From the NCBI GenBank assembly GCA_947504195.1, contig CANNGN010000009.1, positions 81,154 through 145,153 of the forward strand: a stretch of 64,000 nucleotides of DNA. Direction: 5' to 3'. Source of the stretch: an uncultured Vibrio sp. (GTDB lineage: Bacteria; Pseudomonadota; Gammaproteobacteria; Enterobacterales; Vibrionaceae). The translations under genes and the position numbers were made by a program. Shown here in pieces: positions 7,983-16,965 of the stretch; the stretch's first letter is position 1; each line of letters starts with the position of its first letter. The notes under the pieces were generated by a model. That model worked only from the letters and a program-made list of their open reading frames with translations. It was not told the DNA's origin and searched no databases.

Positions 7983-8926
7983 GTACTCAAAAAAACGTCG
8001 AGATAAAAAACAAACAAACGACTACAGAATTAAAAGAAGTAACGTATACGCCAGTAAAATCTTATACGGAAGAAACGTCTTCTACCGAGCCTCAAATGAA
8101 CACATTATTTAAAAAGCTCAAAGACTATACTCTGACACCCGGTGATTATTATGGTGAACCAGGACAAGGTAACTCCCGTATCGTTTCTGTAATTTCCGCA
8201 ATAAGTTTTATTTTACTTTGGGCGGCAGTAACAGAAGGAGGATTGATTAAGCCTTTGTTTCTTCCCTCTCCCTTCGATGTGATGGCTCGATTTGGTGATC
8301 TATGGACAGAAGGGTTTGCCGGAGTATCTCTCGGTCAACATATGTCAGCAAGTTTAACGCGAGTATTCGGAGCCTTTATATTTGCGGTTATTACTGCGGT
8401 ACCCGTTGGTATCTTAATTGGATGCAATGTATGGGTCCGAGGTATATTCGATCCATTAATTGAATTCTACCGTCCGTTACCTCCTTTGGCATATCTACCT
8501 TTGGTGATTATTTGGCTAGGTATTGATGAAACTAGCAAAATAACACTTATCTATTTGGCGATGTTTGCACCGATTGCTCTAAGCGCACGTGCTGGGGTCT
8601 CATCCGCCAAAAGTGAACAGATACAAGCGGCATACTCTATGGGTGCCTCGAAATCTCAAGTTCTCTACCACGTCATTATCAAAAGCGCGATGCCTGAAAT
8701 ATTAACTGGACTACGCATTGGTATCGGCTTCGGGTGGACAACATTGGTAGCCAGTGAAATGGTGGCGGCTGAAGCAGGTATTGGCTATATGGTGTTAAAC
8801 GCCGCAGAGTTCTTAGTTACCGATGTCGTTATTGCAGGCATTATTATAATTGGTGTTGTCGCCTACTCCTTTGATCTATTTATGCGTTACCTTGAGACCA
8901 AATTAGTCCCTTGGAAAGGATACTAA
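7979..8926 (+). CDS. tauC: Taurine ABC transporter, permease
   Basis: This 315-residue inner-membrane permease of the SsuC/TauC type has about six helices after a polar N-terminus of roughly 65 residues, which is longer than usual for TauC. The EAA-loop region is ARAGVSSAKSEQIQAAYSMGASKSQVLYHVIIKSAMPEILTGLR (within residues 203-246). RPLPPLAYLPLVIIWLGI is typical of the family. GAGGAGG precedes the start, and the ATG overlaps the tauB stop. Confidence 0.92.
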   Translation: MSTQKNVEIKNKQTTTELKEVTYTPVKSYTEETSSTEPQMNTLFKKLKDYTLTPGDYYGEPGQGNSRIVSVISAISFILLWAAVTEGGLIKPLFLPSPFDVMARFGDLWTEGFAGVSLGQHMSASLTRVFGAFIFAVITAVPVGILIGCNVWVRGIFDPLIEFYRPLPPLAYLPLVIIWLGIDETSKITLIYLAMFAPIALSARAGVSSAKSEQIQAAYSMGASKSQVLYHVIIKSAMPEILTGLRIGIGFGWTTLVASEMVAAEAGIGYMVLNAAEFLVTDVVIAGIIIIGVVAYSFDLFMRYLETKLVPWKGY

Positions 8927-9076
8927 TAGCAATATCAAGTCGTATTTTCTCTATGTCGCAACAATTGCTTGCGGCATATCAACCAAACCAACGCTCAAAG
9001 TTGGCGCAAACATGCCACCAACTTCGTGATGAAACCCAATATAAATTTTAAAACAATAAGAACAGGATGAATCTTC

Positions 9077-9814
9077 GTGCACGAATCTTTATGGATAATA
9101 ATGCCGGTTGTCGCATTCGCTGCGTTGGTTCGAGGCTATGCTGGTTTTGGTTTTGCGGCTATTGCAGTGGTTGGGATGAATCTTTTTCTGACTCCTCAAC
9201 AAAGTATACCGATTATACTTGGGCTCGATTTACTCTGCAGCATTAGCTTGTGGAAGCAAGCTCGTCAGCAAGCGGAAATAGCTACCTTTAAAATACTTAC
9301 ATTAGGCTCATTGGTTGGTATCCCTATTGGGTTCAGCTTGCTTATCCTTGTCCCCCCAGAATTACTAAAATTTTTAATTTGTTTAGTCATCTTAATTTTT
9401 GCCTTGATCCTAATTTTTGATTTTCGTTTACAGAATGCAGATTCATTATGGACGAAACTGACTTTTGGGTTGGCAAGTGGCATTGGTACAGCTGGAGCTT
9501 CTGTCGGTGGACCAATGATTGTCAGCTACATGCTCTCAAGTTCTCTTGCTCCCGCTACACAAAGAGCAACAATGATTCTGTTTTTCATTATCAGTGAAAC
9601 GTTAGCACTTATCGCCCTGTTCACAGGAGGACTTATAGATTGGCGTATCACCACTCTACTATTAACTCTGCTAGTGCCTACATTAATAATGGTTAAAGTT
9701 GGACAGTCTATGTTCAATCGCTACCCTCCCAAATCGCTCAAGCATTTTGCGCTCCCTATTATGACAATGGTTGCGATATTTGGCATTAGCGCTTCAATTC
9801 AAAAAATGAATTAA
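9077..9814 (+). CDS. TauE/SafE-family (DUF81) exporter, possibly for isethionate or sulfite
   Basis: This 245-residue polytopic protein has two related halves. Characteristic TauE/SafE features are VRGYAGFGFAAIAV near the start and GLASGIGTAGASVGGPMIVSYM in the second half. Family members export sulfite, sulfoacetate or related anions; IsfE, from the same family, was proposed to export isethionate in taurine-assimilating bacteria. With an SDR and no xsc in the cluster, isethionate is the more likely cargo here. The start is GTG at 9077 behind AGGA. It lies 150 bp after tauC and 32 bp before the SerC-like gene. Confidence 0.85.
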   Translation: MHESLWIIMPVVAFAALVRGYAGFGFAAIAVVGMNLFLTPQQSIPIILGLDLLCSISLWKQARQQAEIATFKILTLGSLVGIPIGFSLLILVPPELLKFLICLVILIFALILIFDFRLQNADSLWTKLTFGLASGIGTAGASVGGPMIVSYMLSSSLAPATQRATMILFFIISETLALIALFTGGLIDWRITTLLLTLLVPTLIMVKVGQSMFNRYPPKSLKHFALPIMTMVAIFGISASIQKMN

Positions 9815-9846
9815 CTACGTATTAAGTAAGATAAATTGAGAAAACT

Positions 9847-11037
9847 ATGGAAGAAAAGCATATGGACATACACAATCATCCAGCTCTTATTGGTGCCCTT
9901 AGCTCAACCGCACCCTCTGATGCGGTAATCAACTTTAGCCCAGGTCCAACCGGACTGCCGAAGGATGTTGAAGCGAAGATTGCAGCAAGCTTTCAAACTA
10001 CTGGGATTACATCGCTCGCAATGTCTCATCGTGCACCAGAGTTCCAGAAAATCTTAGATAACACCTTAGCCACGACTAGACGTGTAATGAAAATACCCGA
10101 TGACTACGCAATCCTGTTTACTCATGGCGGTGGTCATGGGCAGTTTGCCGCTCTTCCTCTCAACCTTTGTCAGAACCAGTCGGATATTGCAACGTATGTT
10201 GTCAACGGTACTTGGTCTGCACGAGGAAGAGATGAGGCTGGGAGATACTGCAATGTTCAAACGATAGATGCACAAGATCCCAGTACAGGTACATACACCA
10301 CTTTTCCGGAACTCACTGAAGACGCAATTGATTCGAAGAGCAAATACCTTTACCTCTGCTCTAATGAAACGGTAAATGGTATCGAGCTTTACCGCTTACC
10401 TAAACTACCAGAATCTCGCCAACATATTCCGTTGGTCATCGATGCCAGCTCTGATTTCTCAACCAAACCGATAGATTGGATTAATGCGAATGTTGGTGTG
10501 CTATTTGCCTGTGCATCTAAAAATATCGGACATCCAGGCTTGACAATGACGGTTATTCGTAAAGATCTGTTAGGCAATGCATCACCACTGTGTCCAGGCG
10601 TATTTAACTATACGATCAGCAGTGATACTGGGAACTTATGGAATACACCTGCAACATTCAATATCGAGGTTGTAGGCTTTTTAATGGATTGGCTCGAACA
10701 AAATGGTGGTGTTGATGCTTGTGAACAACGCTCTATCGCGAAGTCAAACGTTCTTTACGACGTGATCGACAGTTCCAATGGTTTCTATGGCACCCCAATA
10801 GTGGATAAAAACCTACGCAGTCGTATGAATGTTCCTTTCAATGTAAATGGTGGCAATGAGGAACTCACTAACAAATTTCTAATCGAAAGCTGGGAAAAAG
10901 GAATAGTGGGTTTACGAACACTAACACCCTTTGGCGTTGGAGATTATCTTAGAGCAAGCTTGTATAACGGTATAACTCTTTCAGATGTAACAACTCTAAC
11001 AGAGTTTCTGAGAGATTTTGCTATAAAAAATGCATAG
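9847..11037 (+). CDS. SerC-like aminotransferase in the taurine cluster
   Basis: This 396-residue fold-type I aminotransferase of the phosphoserine aminotransferase (SerC) family has INFSPGPTGLPKDV near the start, SHRAPEF (60-66), a GGGHGQFAALPLNL loop and the PLP lysine K225 in ASKNIGHPGLT, where SerC enzymes have QKNIGPAG. Its usual job is 3-phosphohydroxypyruvate plus glutamate giving phosphoserine. Placement after taurine genes suggests a diverged role, such as another sulfonate or amino donor, but it may simply feed the serine/glycine genes at 17-20 kb. The ribosome-binding site is weak; a second ATG lies at 9862. Confidence 0.8.
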   Translation: MEEKHMDIHNHPALIGALSSTAPSDAVINFSPGPTGLPKDVEAKIAASFQTTGITSLAMSHRAPEFQKILDNTLATTRRVMKIPDDYAILFTHGGGHGQFAALPLNLCQNQSDIATYVVNGTWSARGRDEAGRYCNVQTIDAQDPSTGTYTTFPELTEDAIDSKSKYLYLCSNETVNGIELYRLPKLPESRQHIPLVIDASSDFSTKPIDWINANVGVLFACASKNIGHPGLTMTVIRKDLLGNASPLCPGVFNYTISSDTGNLWNTPATFNIEVVGFLMDWLEQNGGVDACEQRSIAKSNVLYDVIDSSNGFYGTPIVDKNLRSRMNVPFNVNGGNEELTNKFLIESWEKGIVGLRTLTPFGVGDYLRASLYNGITLSDVTTLTEFLRDFAIKNA

Positions 11038-11110
11038 TTAAAAACTCTGCGATTTCATAAATAACTATTAGAACTCAGTACCAATAAAGCTATCAATAAT
11101 CGCAATAGTA

Positions 11111-11138
11111 TAAAAAATCGCCCAGCATAACTGGGCGA
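11111..11138 (-). terminator. Terminator of flavoenzyme operon 1
   Basis: TCGCCCAG (11118-11125) and CTGGGCGA (11131-11138) form an 8-bp stem around CATAA. On the minus strand it is followed by TTTTTT (11117-11112), so it ends transcription of the minus-strand operon 12964-14634 / 11193-12953. Confidence 0.85.
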
Positions 11139-11192
11139 AAATGGCAGTATTACTAAACAAACACTTCAGAGCGTTGGTAGAACAAATCTCGG

Positions 11193-12953
11193 TTAACTTA
11201 GCCCAAGCTCTTCAATATATTGTTCTTCTTCAGGAAACGCGAAATTGTATTTCTCGCGATAACTTAACTCTGGAGATGGGTGCCATTTCTCGGGGATTTT
11301 CTCCAAATCAGACTCAACATGACCACCCTCATTTAAAGTGAGTGTCACCCACGCAAGGAAGTTCTTGTCATCTCGGTATGGGTAATCCTCTCGATAGTGA
11401 GTACCTCGGCTCTCTTTACGAGCCATACCAGCTATTAATTTCATCTCCGCATTGAGCAACATGTTGCGACACTCGTGTGCGTTGCGCAGCTCATGAAAGT
11501 TTTCGACTTTTAAATTGTTGGCAAATTTCTTTTGTAGGTACTTAATCTGTTTGAGTGCAATCTCCATACGATCTTGGTCTTTTACATACAGCACGTAGTA
11601 AGGGAACATGATCCCCTGCATCAAACGCGTCACCCAGTTAGGGTTATAGCCCTGGCGATTGTTGTATGGAAAAATCACAGCTTGCAGGTATTCATTCAAA
11701 CGTTCAGAAGTAAGCTTGGGCGCTTCTTGGGTTTTAATGTATTCCGCGGCAGCCCATCCAGAGCGAGCACCCTGAACGGATGAACCGGAAGATGAGGAAC
11801 CAAAGCCTGAATAACCCGCACCATTTTGCATCGAACACATCGCATCGCCTGCAGCCCAAAGACCTTCTACGCTAGAGCGTCCATTGATATCTCGAGGGAA
11901 AACACCTTCTCCTTTGTGATTTCCCATCCCGACGGTTGAGAATCCTTTAAAAGGAGGAGGACCGCCCGCTGGGTGCCCTGGAGGCGGTGGCGGTAAACCA
12001 TCAGGTATGCCCATAGGCGGCTTCTCGCCTTGAGCGACCCCTGGTGGTCGCGCATAATCGGGATGGATAGGAAATCCTCCGCGATCAAAGCCGATTGCCA
12101 TATCGGTTCTTAAACCTAGAGCAGAACCATTGAGTTTATTTGGATCAAAAGGACCATCTTGGCTCGGCGGACCACCACCTAAGCTAAGTGCGCTTTTTTT
12201 CTCTTTTCTTTCTGGATAGAGATAATTATAAGGCATTGATGGGTGCGCATCATTGAACTCTTTGCCTGAAATTTGAGCACCGGCACGAATGGCCATTGCA
12301 TCACCATCAGCCGTTGCCGAACTACATGGGTAGCCCATTCCTACTGGTTTAAGCGACGATGGTCCGGTACAGAGGATAGTCGCTTTAGCTAATACAGCAT
12401 AAGGTTGCCCCGATTCCATATGGAACCCTATCCCGCCAATAACCTTATCTTCATCTTTAAGTAACTCGACAAACATGACGCGTTCAAGCATTTCGACGCC
12501 AACCTCGAGCGCTTTACGACGCATTGGGTCACCACCACCAACATGCTCTACCGAACGTGATACTGATCCCGGTTGGTAGTAATATGGACGTCCACCTTCA
12601 TGTTCATGGGTAAGCCCTGTTTTAGTGCCCCAAGATTGAAGTTCTAACAAACGATCCATCGATTCGTCCATCAACAGATTGGAAAAATCTAAGTTATTAA
12701 GGTACTCGCCTGACAATACAAATTGCTTAATGTAATCTTCTCGGGTTAGCGCACCATCAAAGTCATCCCATACAAACCAAGAGTTTGCCCAAGGTGTTAA
12801 ACCCGATCGACCGGTACGTCCCTTAACCGCCATAATCACATTAGCACCGGCCTCTGCCGCTTTAATCGAAGCAAAGCAACCAGCAAAACCACCACCGACA
12901 ACTAACACATCGGTTTCTAACGTAATTAGCTCAAGATCTTGTTTCTTTTTCAT
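11193..12953 (-). CDS. AprA/SdhA-like FAD-dependent oxidoreductase, paralogue 1
   Basis: This 586-residue cytoplasmic flavoprotein has the dinucleotide loop GGGFAGCFAS near residue 19 and a late FAD motif GLWAAGDAM. Its C-terminal helical domain contains HELRNAHECRNML, LNAEMKLIAGMARKESRG and THYREDYPYRDD, the arrangement seen in AprA, SdhA/FrdA and NadB. Two paralogues lie at 23744 and 42890. This copy has a proline-rich insertion (residues about 307-338, containing GLPPPPPGHPAGGPPPF). It lies 10 bp after an iron-sulfur/GltD-like gene, its presumed electron partner. It is not a true APS reductase: sat, qmo and dsr are absent. Reduction or oxidation of a small organic acid is inferred; the substrate is unknown. 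Confidence 0.75.
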   Translation of the reverse strand: MKKKQDLELITLETDVLVVGGGFAGCFASIKAAEAGANVIMAVKGRTGRSGLTPWANSWFVWDDFDGALTREDYIKQFVLSGEYLNNLDFSNLLMDESMDRLLELQSWGTKTGLTHEHEGGRPYYYQPGSVSRSVEHVGGGDPMRRKALEVGVEMLERVMFVELLKDEDKVIGGIGFHMESGQPYAVLAKATILCTGPSSLKPVGMGYPCSSATADGDAMAIRAGAQISGKEFNDAHPSMPYNYLYPERKEKKSALSLGGGPPSQDGPFDPNKLNGSALGLRTDMAIGFDRGGFPIHPDYARPPGVAQGEKPPMGIPDGLPPPPPGHPAGGPPPFKGFSTVGMGNHKGEGVFPRDINGRSSVEGLWAAGDAMCSMQNGAGYSGFGSSSSGSSVQGARSGWAAAEYIKTQEAPKLTSERLNEYLQAVIFPYNNRQGYNPNWVTRLMQGIMFPYYVLYVKDQDRMEIALKQIKYLQKKFANNLKVENFHELRNAHECRNMLLNAEMKLIAGMARKESRGTHYREDYPYRDDKNFLAWVTLTLNEGGHVESDLEKIPEKWHPSPELSYREKYNFAFPEEEQYIEELGLS

Positions 12954-12963
12954 GACTGAACTC

Positions 12964-14634
12964 CTACTTATCTGCTAATGCGGTGCCAAGCTGCACGACA
13001 TCAAAATTGTGTAACGAGGTCATATAAGCACCATCGGTGATTTCAATACAGTCTGCCGGGCAGTAATGAGCACACAAGCGACACACCTGGCAATCATCGA
13101 CAGCGGCGATGGTTGAACGACTACCACAAGTGAGACAGCGTTCAGATTCACGTTGGACTTGAGCTCTAGTAAGGTTTTGCGATGTTTCTTTGAAATTATT
13201 GATCCGTTCTTGTGCACACGTCTTATTGCGCTCTTGGCGAACGTCGGTGTAGAGGTTGTGATTTTCAGGTACATCCTTAGACATAGGACGCTCTATATCA
13301 AGACCAACGGCTAACTCTTCACCTTTGAGATATTGATCAACAACCGCAGCAACCCGTTTTCCCGAAGCTAAAGCTCGGACGACCGTTGTTGGACCGGTAA
13401 CCCCATCTCCCGCGGCAAATAGGTTGTTAGAAACCTGCAACGTTTTACTGTCTGCATTGATAAAACCGCGTTGAGTTGTATTAAAATCTGTCGGAACCAG
13501 CTCACCATCGGCAGTTTGACCAATAGCCATGATGATGCCATCTACGACTAGTTCTTCGACAACATCACTGCCAATACAAGGATTAAAACTGCGGTCTTCA
13601 TTACGCACAGAGGAACACTCAACCAGAGAAATGGCGTGCACTTGATCCTTGTTTAACTTGAATGCTTTTACCGAACGCTGAGTATGGAAGATAATGCCTT
13701 CTTCGTGGCATTCTTCAATTTCTTCGGTCAACGCCAGCATGGTATCTTTGTGACCTGGTTGAATGCGTTCTAAACAAACCACATGAACTTCTTTCGCGCC
13801 TATACGTAACGCGGTTCTTGCGGCATCAAGAGATACAGACCCACCACCTATCACCGCAACTTTCGTTGGTATATTTTGAGAAACGTCAGTACGGGCATCT
13901 TTAAGAAATTGAATCGCGCTGGTGATATTTGCAGCATGACAACCAGGAACATCTAGCGTCATAGGTTTAGCGGCACCAACTGTTGCGATAAAGGCTTTAA
14001 AGCCCTCGGCTTCTAGTTGATTCTTCGAAACATCCTTACCGACTTGGGTCCCGAGACGAAACTCGATACCCATCGCTTTGTAATAGTTTATTTGCGCTTC
14101 GATGGTTTCATTAGGAAGACGAAATGCAGGAATTGAGTATTGTAAAAGTCCACCAGGTTTAGGGTCTTTTTCAAATACTGTTACTTGATAACCATTTTGT
14201 GCGAGATTAAATGCAGCACTCAATCCAGCGGGACCTGACCCAATAACGGCCACTTTATCTCCTGAGCCATTTCCACCCGCCGTAATATTATTCAACATGT
14301 AATCACCTAGGTACTGCTCTAGACCATTAATGTTAATTGGGCTGTCAACTTGTTGCCGGGTACAGTTGCTTTCACATGGATGAGGGCAAACTCGACCAGT
14401 GATGGAAGGCATAGGGTGACGTTGCTGCAGTATAGTAGCGGCTTCATTCATCCTGCCTTGCTTCATTAAGTTGTGATATTCCCGTTGGTCAAGTCCTAAT
14501 GAGCAATCATTACTACACGGAGATACTTCAATTCGACGACTTGATGTATCCAAGCGAAAGACATCCATTGGACAAGACTCAATACACGTTCCGCATCCAA
14601 TACATAGCTCTTGGTCAATACTCGCTACTGGCAT
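12964..14634 (-). CDS. Ferredoxin/GltD-like NAD(P)H oxidoreductase fusion, paralogue 1
   Basis: This 556-residue protein has three parts. The N-terminal [4Fe-4S] ferredoxin has CIGCGTCIESCPMD (C11, 14, 17, 21). The middle resembles the GltD / small glutamate synthase subunit: cysteine motif GRVCPHPCESNC, FAD loop VIGSGPAGLSAA, NAD(P)H loop VIGGGSVSLDAA and AAGDGVTGPTTVV. The C-terminal cluster segment has CLTCG followed by CQVCRLCAHYCP. GltD-like subunits pass electrons between NAD(P)H and iron-sulfur centres, so this should couple NAD(P)H to the flavoprotein encoded 10 bp downstream. A paralogue with the same layout lies at 41235-42878, again next to a flavoprotein gene. Confidence 0.8.
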   Translation of the reverse strand: MPVASIDQELCIGCGTCIESCPMDVFRLDTSSRRIEVSPCSNDCSLGLDQREYHNLMKQGRMNEAATILQQRHPMPSITGRVCPHPCESNCTRQQVDSPININGLEQYLGDYMLNNITAGGNGSGDKVAVIGSGPAGLSAAFNLAQNGYQVTVFEKDPKPGGLLQYSIPAFRLPNETIEAQINYYKAMGIEFRLGTQVGKDVSKNQLEAEGFKAFIATVGAAKPMTLDVPGCHAANITSAIQFLKDARTDVSQNIPTKVAVIGGGSVSLDAARTALRIGAKEVHVVCLERIQPGHKDTMLALTEEIEECHEEGIIFHTQRSVKAFKLNKDQVHAISLVECSSVRNEDRSFNPCIGSDVVEELVVDGIIMAIGQTADGELVPTDFNTTQRGFINADSKTLQVSNNLFAAGDGVTGPTTVVRALASGKRVAAVVDQYLKGEELAVGLDIERPMSKDVPENHNLYTDVRQERNKTCAQERINNFKETSQNLTRAQVQRESERCLTCGSRSTIAAVDDCQVCRLCAHYCPADCIEITDGAYMTSLHNFDVVQLGTALADK

Positions 14635-14853
14635 AAATCCTCTTTATTTGTCGTAGAAATCTAATAACCAAAAATATTTAAATTCGACTGGCTATTAATT
14701 CCAAATAAGAACAAAAATTTACAGTTTATAAAATTTAACAATTGTACTAACAAGCTTTAACAACATTGTTTTTTAAGAACAAATAAAGTTCATCGATATA
14801 GTTAAAATTAAACTTATAAAAACCATTTTAAATTTTAAAAGGCTAGATTGAGT

Positions 14854-14889
14854 TAAAAATCGAGTACAGAAAATATTTCAATGTACTCA
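14854..14889 (-). terminator. Probable terminator after the MFS gene
   Basis: GAGTACA (14862-14868) and TGTACTC (14882-14888) form a stem. On the minus strand a T-run (14859-14855) follows, ending the transcript of the MFS gene 14905-16227. The AT-rich gap 14635-14904 otherwise shows no gene. Confidence 0.6.
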
Positions 14890-14904
14890 ATTTTCCACGC
14901 TAGC

Positions 14905-16227
14905 TTATTCGGTTATTGCTTGCCCCACTTTTAGCTTTGCATTATTTCTTTCACGCTCTTTATCAACTTCCATATTCTCTGCATCATGGGTTTTACCTGT
15001 GAAAGCAAATAACACCGCTGCTAATATCGAGAACGGCGCTAGAAGAAGGAAAACGGTTTCGTAAGAACCCAAAATCCCAAACATAATCGGTACGTAAGCA
15101 AACGCGAAACTAATCGCGAGTGACTGAAATATGATCCAATAGCGATTTACATTTAGGAACTCTCTTCGACCAACCAAGTAGGCTAGATGAGATGGCATTA
15201 AGTTCGGAGTTCCACCAGTCCCAATAGCAATGCAGAGTATTGATAGGTAGTAATATCCAATGCTTTCAGCCGAACCAAATGCAAAGCCAATAGGACCGAA
15301 AATAGTAATTACAGCAAAGACAACACACGCTTTTGTTGTGCCAACTTTGTCGCTAAACCATCCCCAAAAATACGTTAGAGGGATCCCCATAAGAGACGCT
15401 ACCGTCATCATAAGTAATGCTTTATTGACCTCGATGCCACCAGATGTGAGCACCGGCACGATTTGGACGACTAATCCAAGATTCACGATGGTGACAAACC
15501 CCCAACCAAAACAGTAAAACCATATTTCCTTAGTTTTTAATACCTTAACTAATGACCATTTTGATTTAAATTCGCGCATTGCTTTGATTTGTTTGAGTTC
15601 CACTTCCGTAAACGGGATACCATCTGGGTCAAGACCAACCTGCTCTGGTGCGTCTTTTATAACAAAAAATCCAATCAATCCCATGGCAGTGAAAATGGCA
15701 CCGACACTTGTATATAGTGCAGTAAAACTAAAATGCTCAATCAAGTGGTAGCCGATCGGTGTAAACGTAGCAGTACTAAAAGGCGCAGCTATGGTGACAA
15801 TCCCAAATGCTTTCCCACGATTTCGGACAAACCAATTCGAGATCAAAGCGCCTTGAGATATGAATATTGCAGGTGTAAAAATACCAATAATAATGTTGGC
15901 AGCAACAAACTGCCCCATGGTCTGCGACATGCCCATTCCAGCAATTGCCAGACCAACCAAAGTAATACTTGGGGCAGTTACATTTCTAATCCCCTTTTTA
16001 ACCATAAGCGTGCTAAGAACTACGCCACTAATAACGGCAAGCAATTTCACAATAGATACTTTGGCAACAACGTCGCTCGGGTTCCAACCAAATTTTTGTT
16101 CCAGTGACGGTAAGATAAGGTTCATACTTTCAGGGCCAGCTGTCGCCATGATGAAGTAATAAACTACAAACAAGTAAAATATTAAAAATATCGCAAATAC
16201 TTTGAATGTGCTTGGGGTTCGTTCCAT
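14905..16227 (-). CDS. MFS transporter, oxalate/formate-antiporter-like, paralogue 1
   Basis: This 440-residue protein of 12 predicted membrane helices includes LISNWFVRNRGKAFGIVTIAAPF, the loop typical of the OFA and monocarboxylate branch (NWF and RG..G), and a central loop DAPEQVGLDPDGIPFTE. It probably moves a small carboxylate. It precedes flavoenzyme module 1 on the same strand, separated by a terminator, and closely resembles the MFS protein at 21982, which precedes module 2. The pairing suggests it imports the substrate, or exchanges substrate and product, of the adjacent flavoenzyme. AGGA lies upstream of the ATG. Confidence 0.82.
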   Translation of the reverse strand: MERTPSTFKVFAIFLIFYLFVVYYFIMATAGPESMNLILPSLEQKFGWNPSDVVAKVSIVKLLAVISGVVLSTLMVKKGIRNVTAPSITLVGLAIAGMGMSQTMGQFVAANIIIGIFTPAIFISQGALISNWFVRNRGKAFGIVTIAAPFSTATFTPIGYHLIEHFSFTALYTSVGAIFTAMGLIGFFVIKDAPEQVGLDPDGIPFTEVELKQIKAMREFKSKWSLVKVLKTKEIWFYCFGWGFVTIVNLGLVVQIVPVLTSGGIEVNKALLMMTVASLMGIPLTYFWGWFSDKVGTTKACVVFAVITIFGPIGFAFGSAESIGYYYLSILCIAIGTGGTPNLMPSHLAYLVGRREFLNVNRYWIIFQSLAISFAFAYVPIMFGILGSYETVFLLLAPFSILAAVLFAFTGKTHDAENMEVDKERERNNAKLKVGQAITE

Positions 16228-16722
16228 TTAAATACGTCCTAAATGTAAATTATTAAAGCTAAAGTGATTAATTAAAAAATAAAGAGATAACTAAATGTTA
16301 AATCTCATAACAATGCGTGTGACGTCTCTTATTATTTAATGACCATATTTTTCACTTCATGGAAACTAAATTTAACAATTAAGGAGATTCGAAAGACTAA
16401 AGAACGAGATACCAGCAATTTGTAATTTTTGATACGTTTGCTTAGTTTTGTAAAACGCTTCATTTATTTTCAACTCGGTAATACTAAGTGACTCATCAAT
16501 GCTCAATTTGTTGATATCCAGGTTGTTACTTCTCTCCAACTAACAACCTACTATCAACAAACCGTTAGATACCTACTAGTTAGCTATCTAACTATCAGAG
16601 TAAACAAACATAAAAAAAGAGAAAGGACTTTTATTGCATAATTTGAGGTGTATCACTTCCTAGTAAGGTGTATAAAGTAGTTAACTAGGAAACAATATTA
16701 TTTGCTTGATCAATATCAACAT
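16228..16722. other. AT-rich gap without a gene
   Basis: The stretch between the MFS start and the decayed reading frame at 16723 has many short inverted repeats and A/T runs but no frame I can support. The promoter of the minus-strand MFS gene should lie near 16230-16330; no GG-N10-GC sigma54 element was found there. Confidence 0.4.
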
Positions 16723-16938
16723 ATGTTTAGATTTCAGCGTCGAACAGGCGCATTATTTTGGTTAAAGCGTATCGGTGATCATTATTAGTTCAGCACTAAA
16801 AACGAGCGTTTCGGTTGAGGTGAAATGCGCGTAAGCTGTGTTGGTGAAATCATTCGCCGTTACATCGAGTTAGTTCGTAACGGCTACCTTATGGATCAAT
16901 TCACGCGCATGATTACTGCGAAACTCTGCTCTAAATAA
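16723..16938 (+). pseudogene. Small gene with two in-frame stops
   Basis: One continuous frame runs from the ATG at 16723 to TAA at 16938 (71 codons plus stop), interrupted by TAG after IGDHY and TGA after NERFG. Flanking peptides are MFRFQRRTGALFWLKRIGDH and MRVSCVGEIIRRYIELVRNG. Both stops are one C-to-T change from CAG and CGA, as expected for a decaying gene. I do not recognise the family. An intact piece from the ATG at 16825 could still be made. Confidence 0.45.
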
Positions 16939-16965
16939 TTTTCTGCTTTCATTTTCACATAATCA

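Noticed and set aside
11141..11341. Plus-strand frame after the SerC-like gene
   Set aside because: It runs antisense through a terminator and the C-terminus of flavoprotein 1.
16228..16500. Sigma54 promoter before the MFS gene of module 1
   Set aside because: No GG-N10-GC element or GCATATATGC palindrome was found there, so module 1 is probably not under the activator at 20015.
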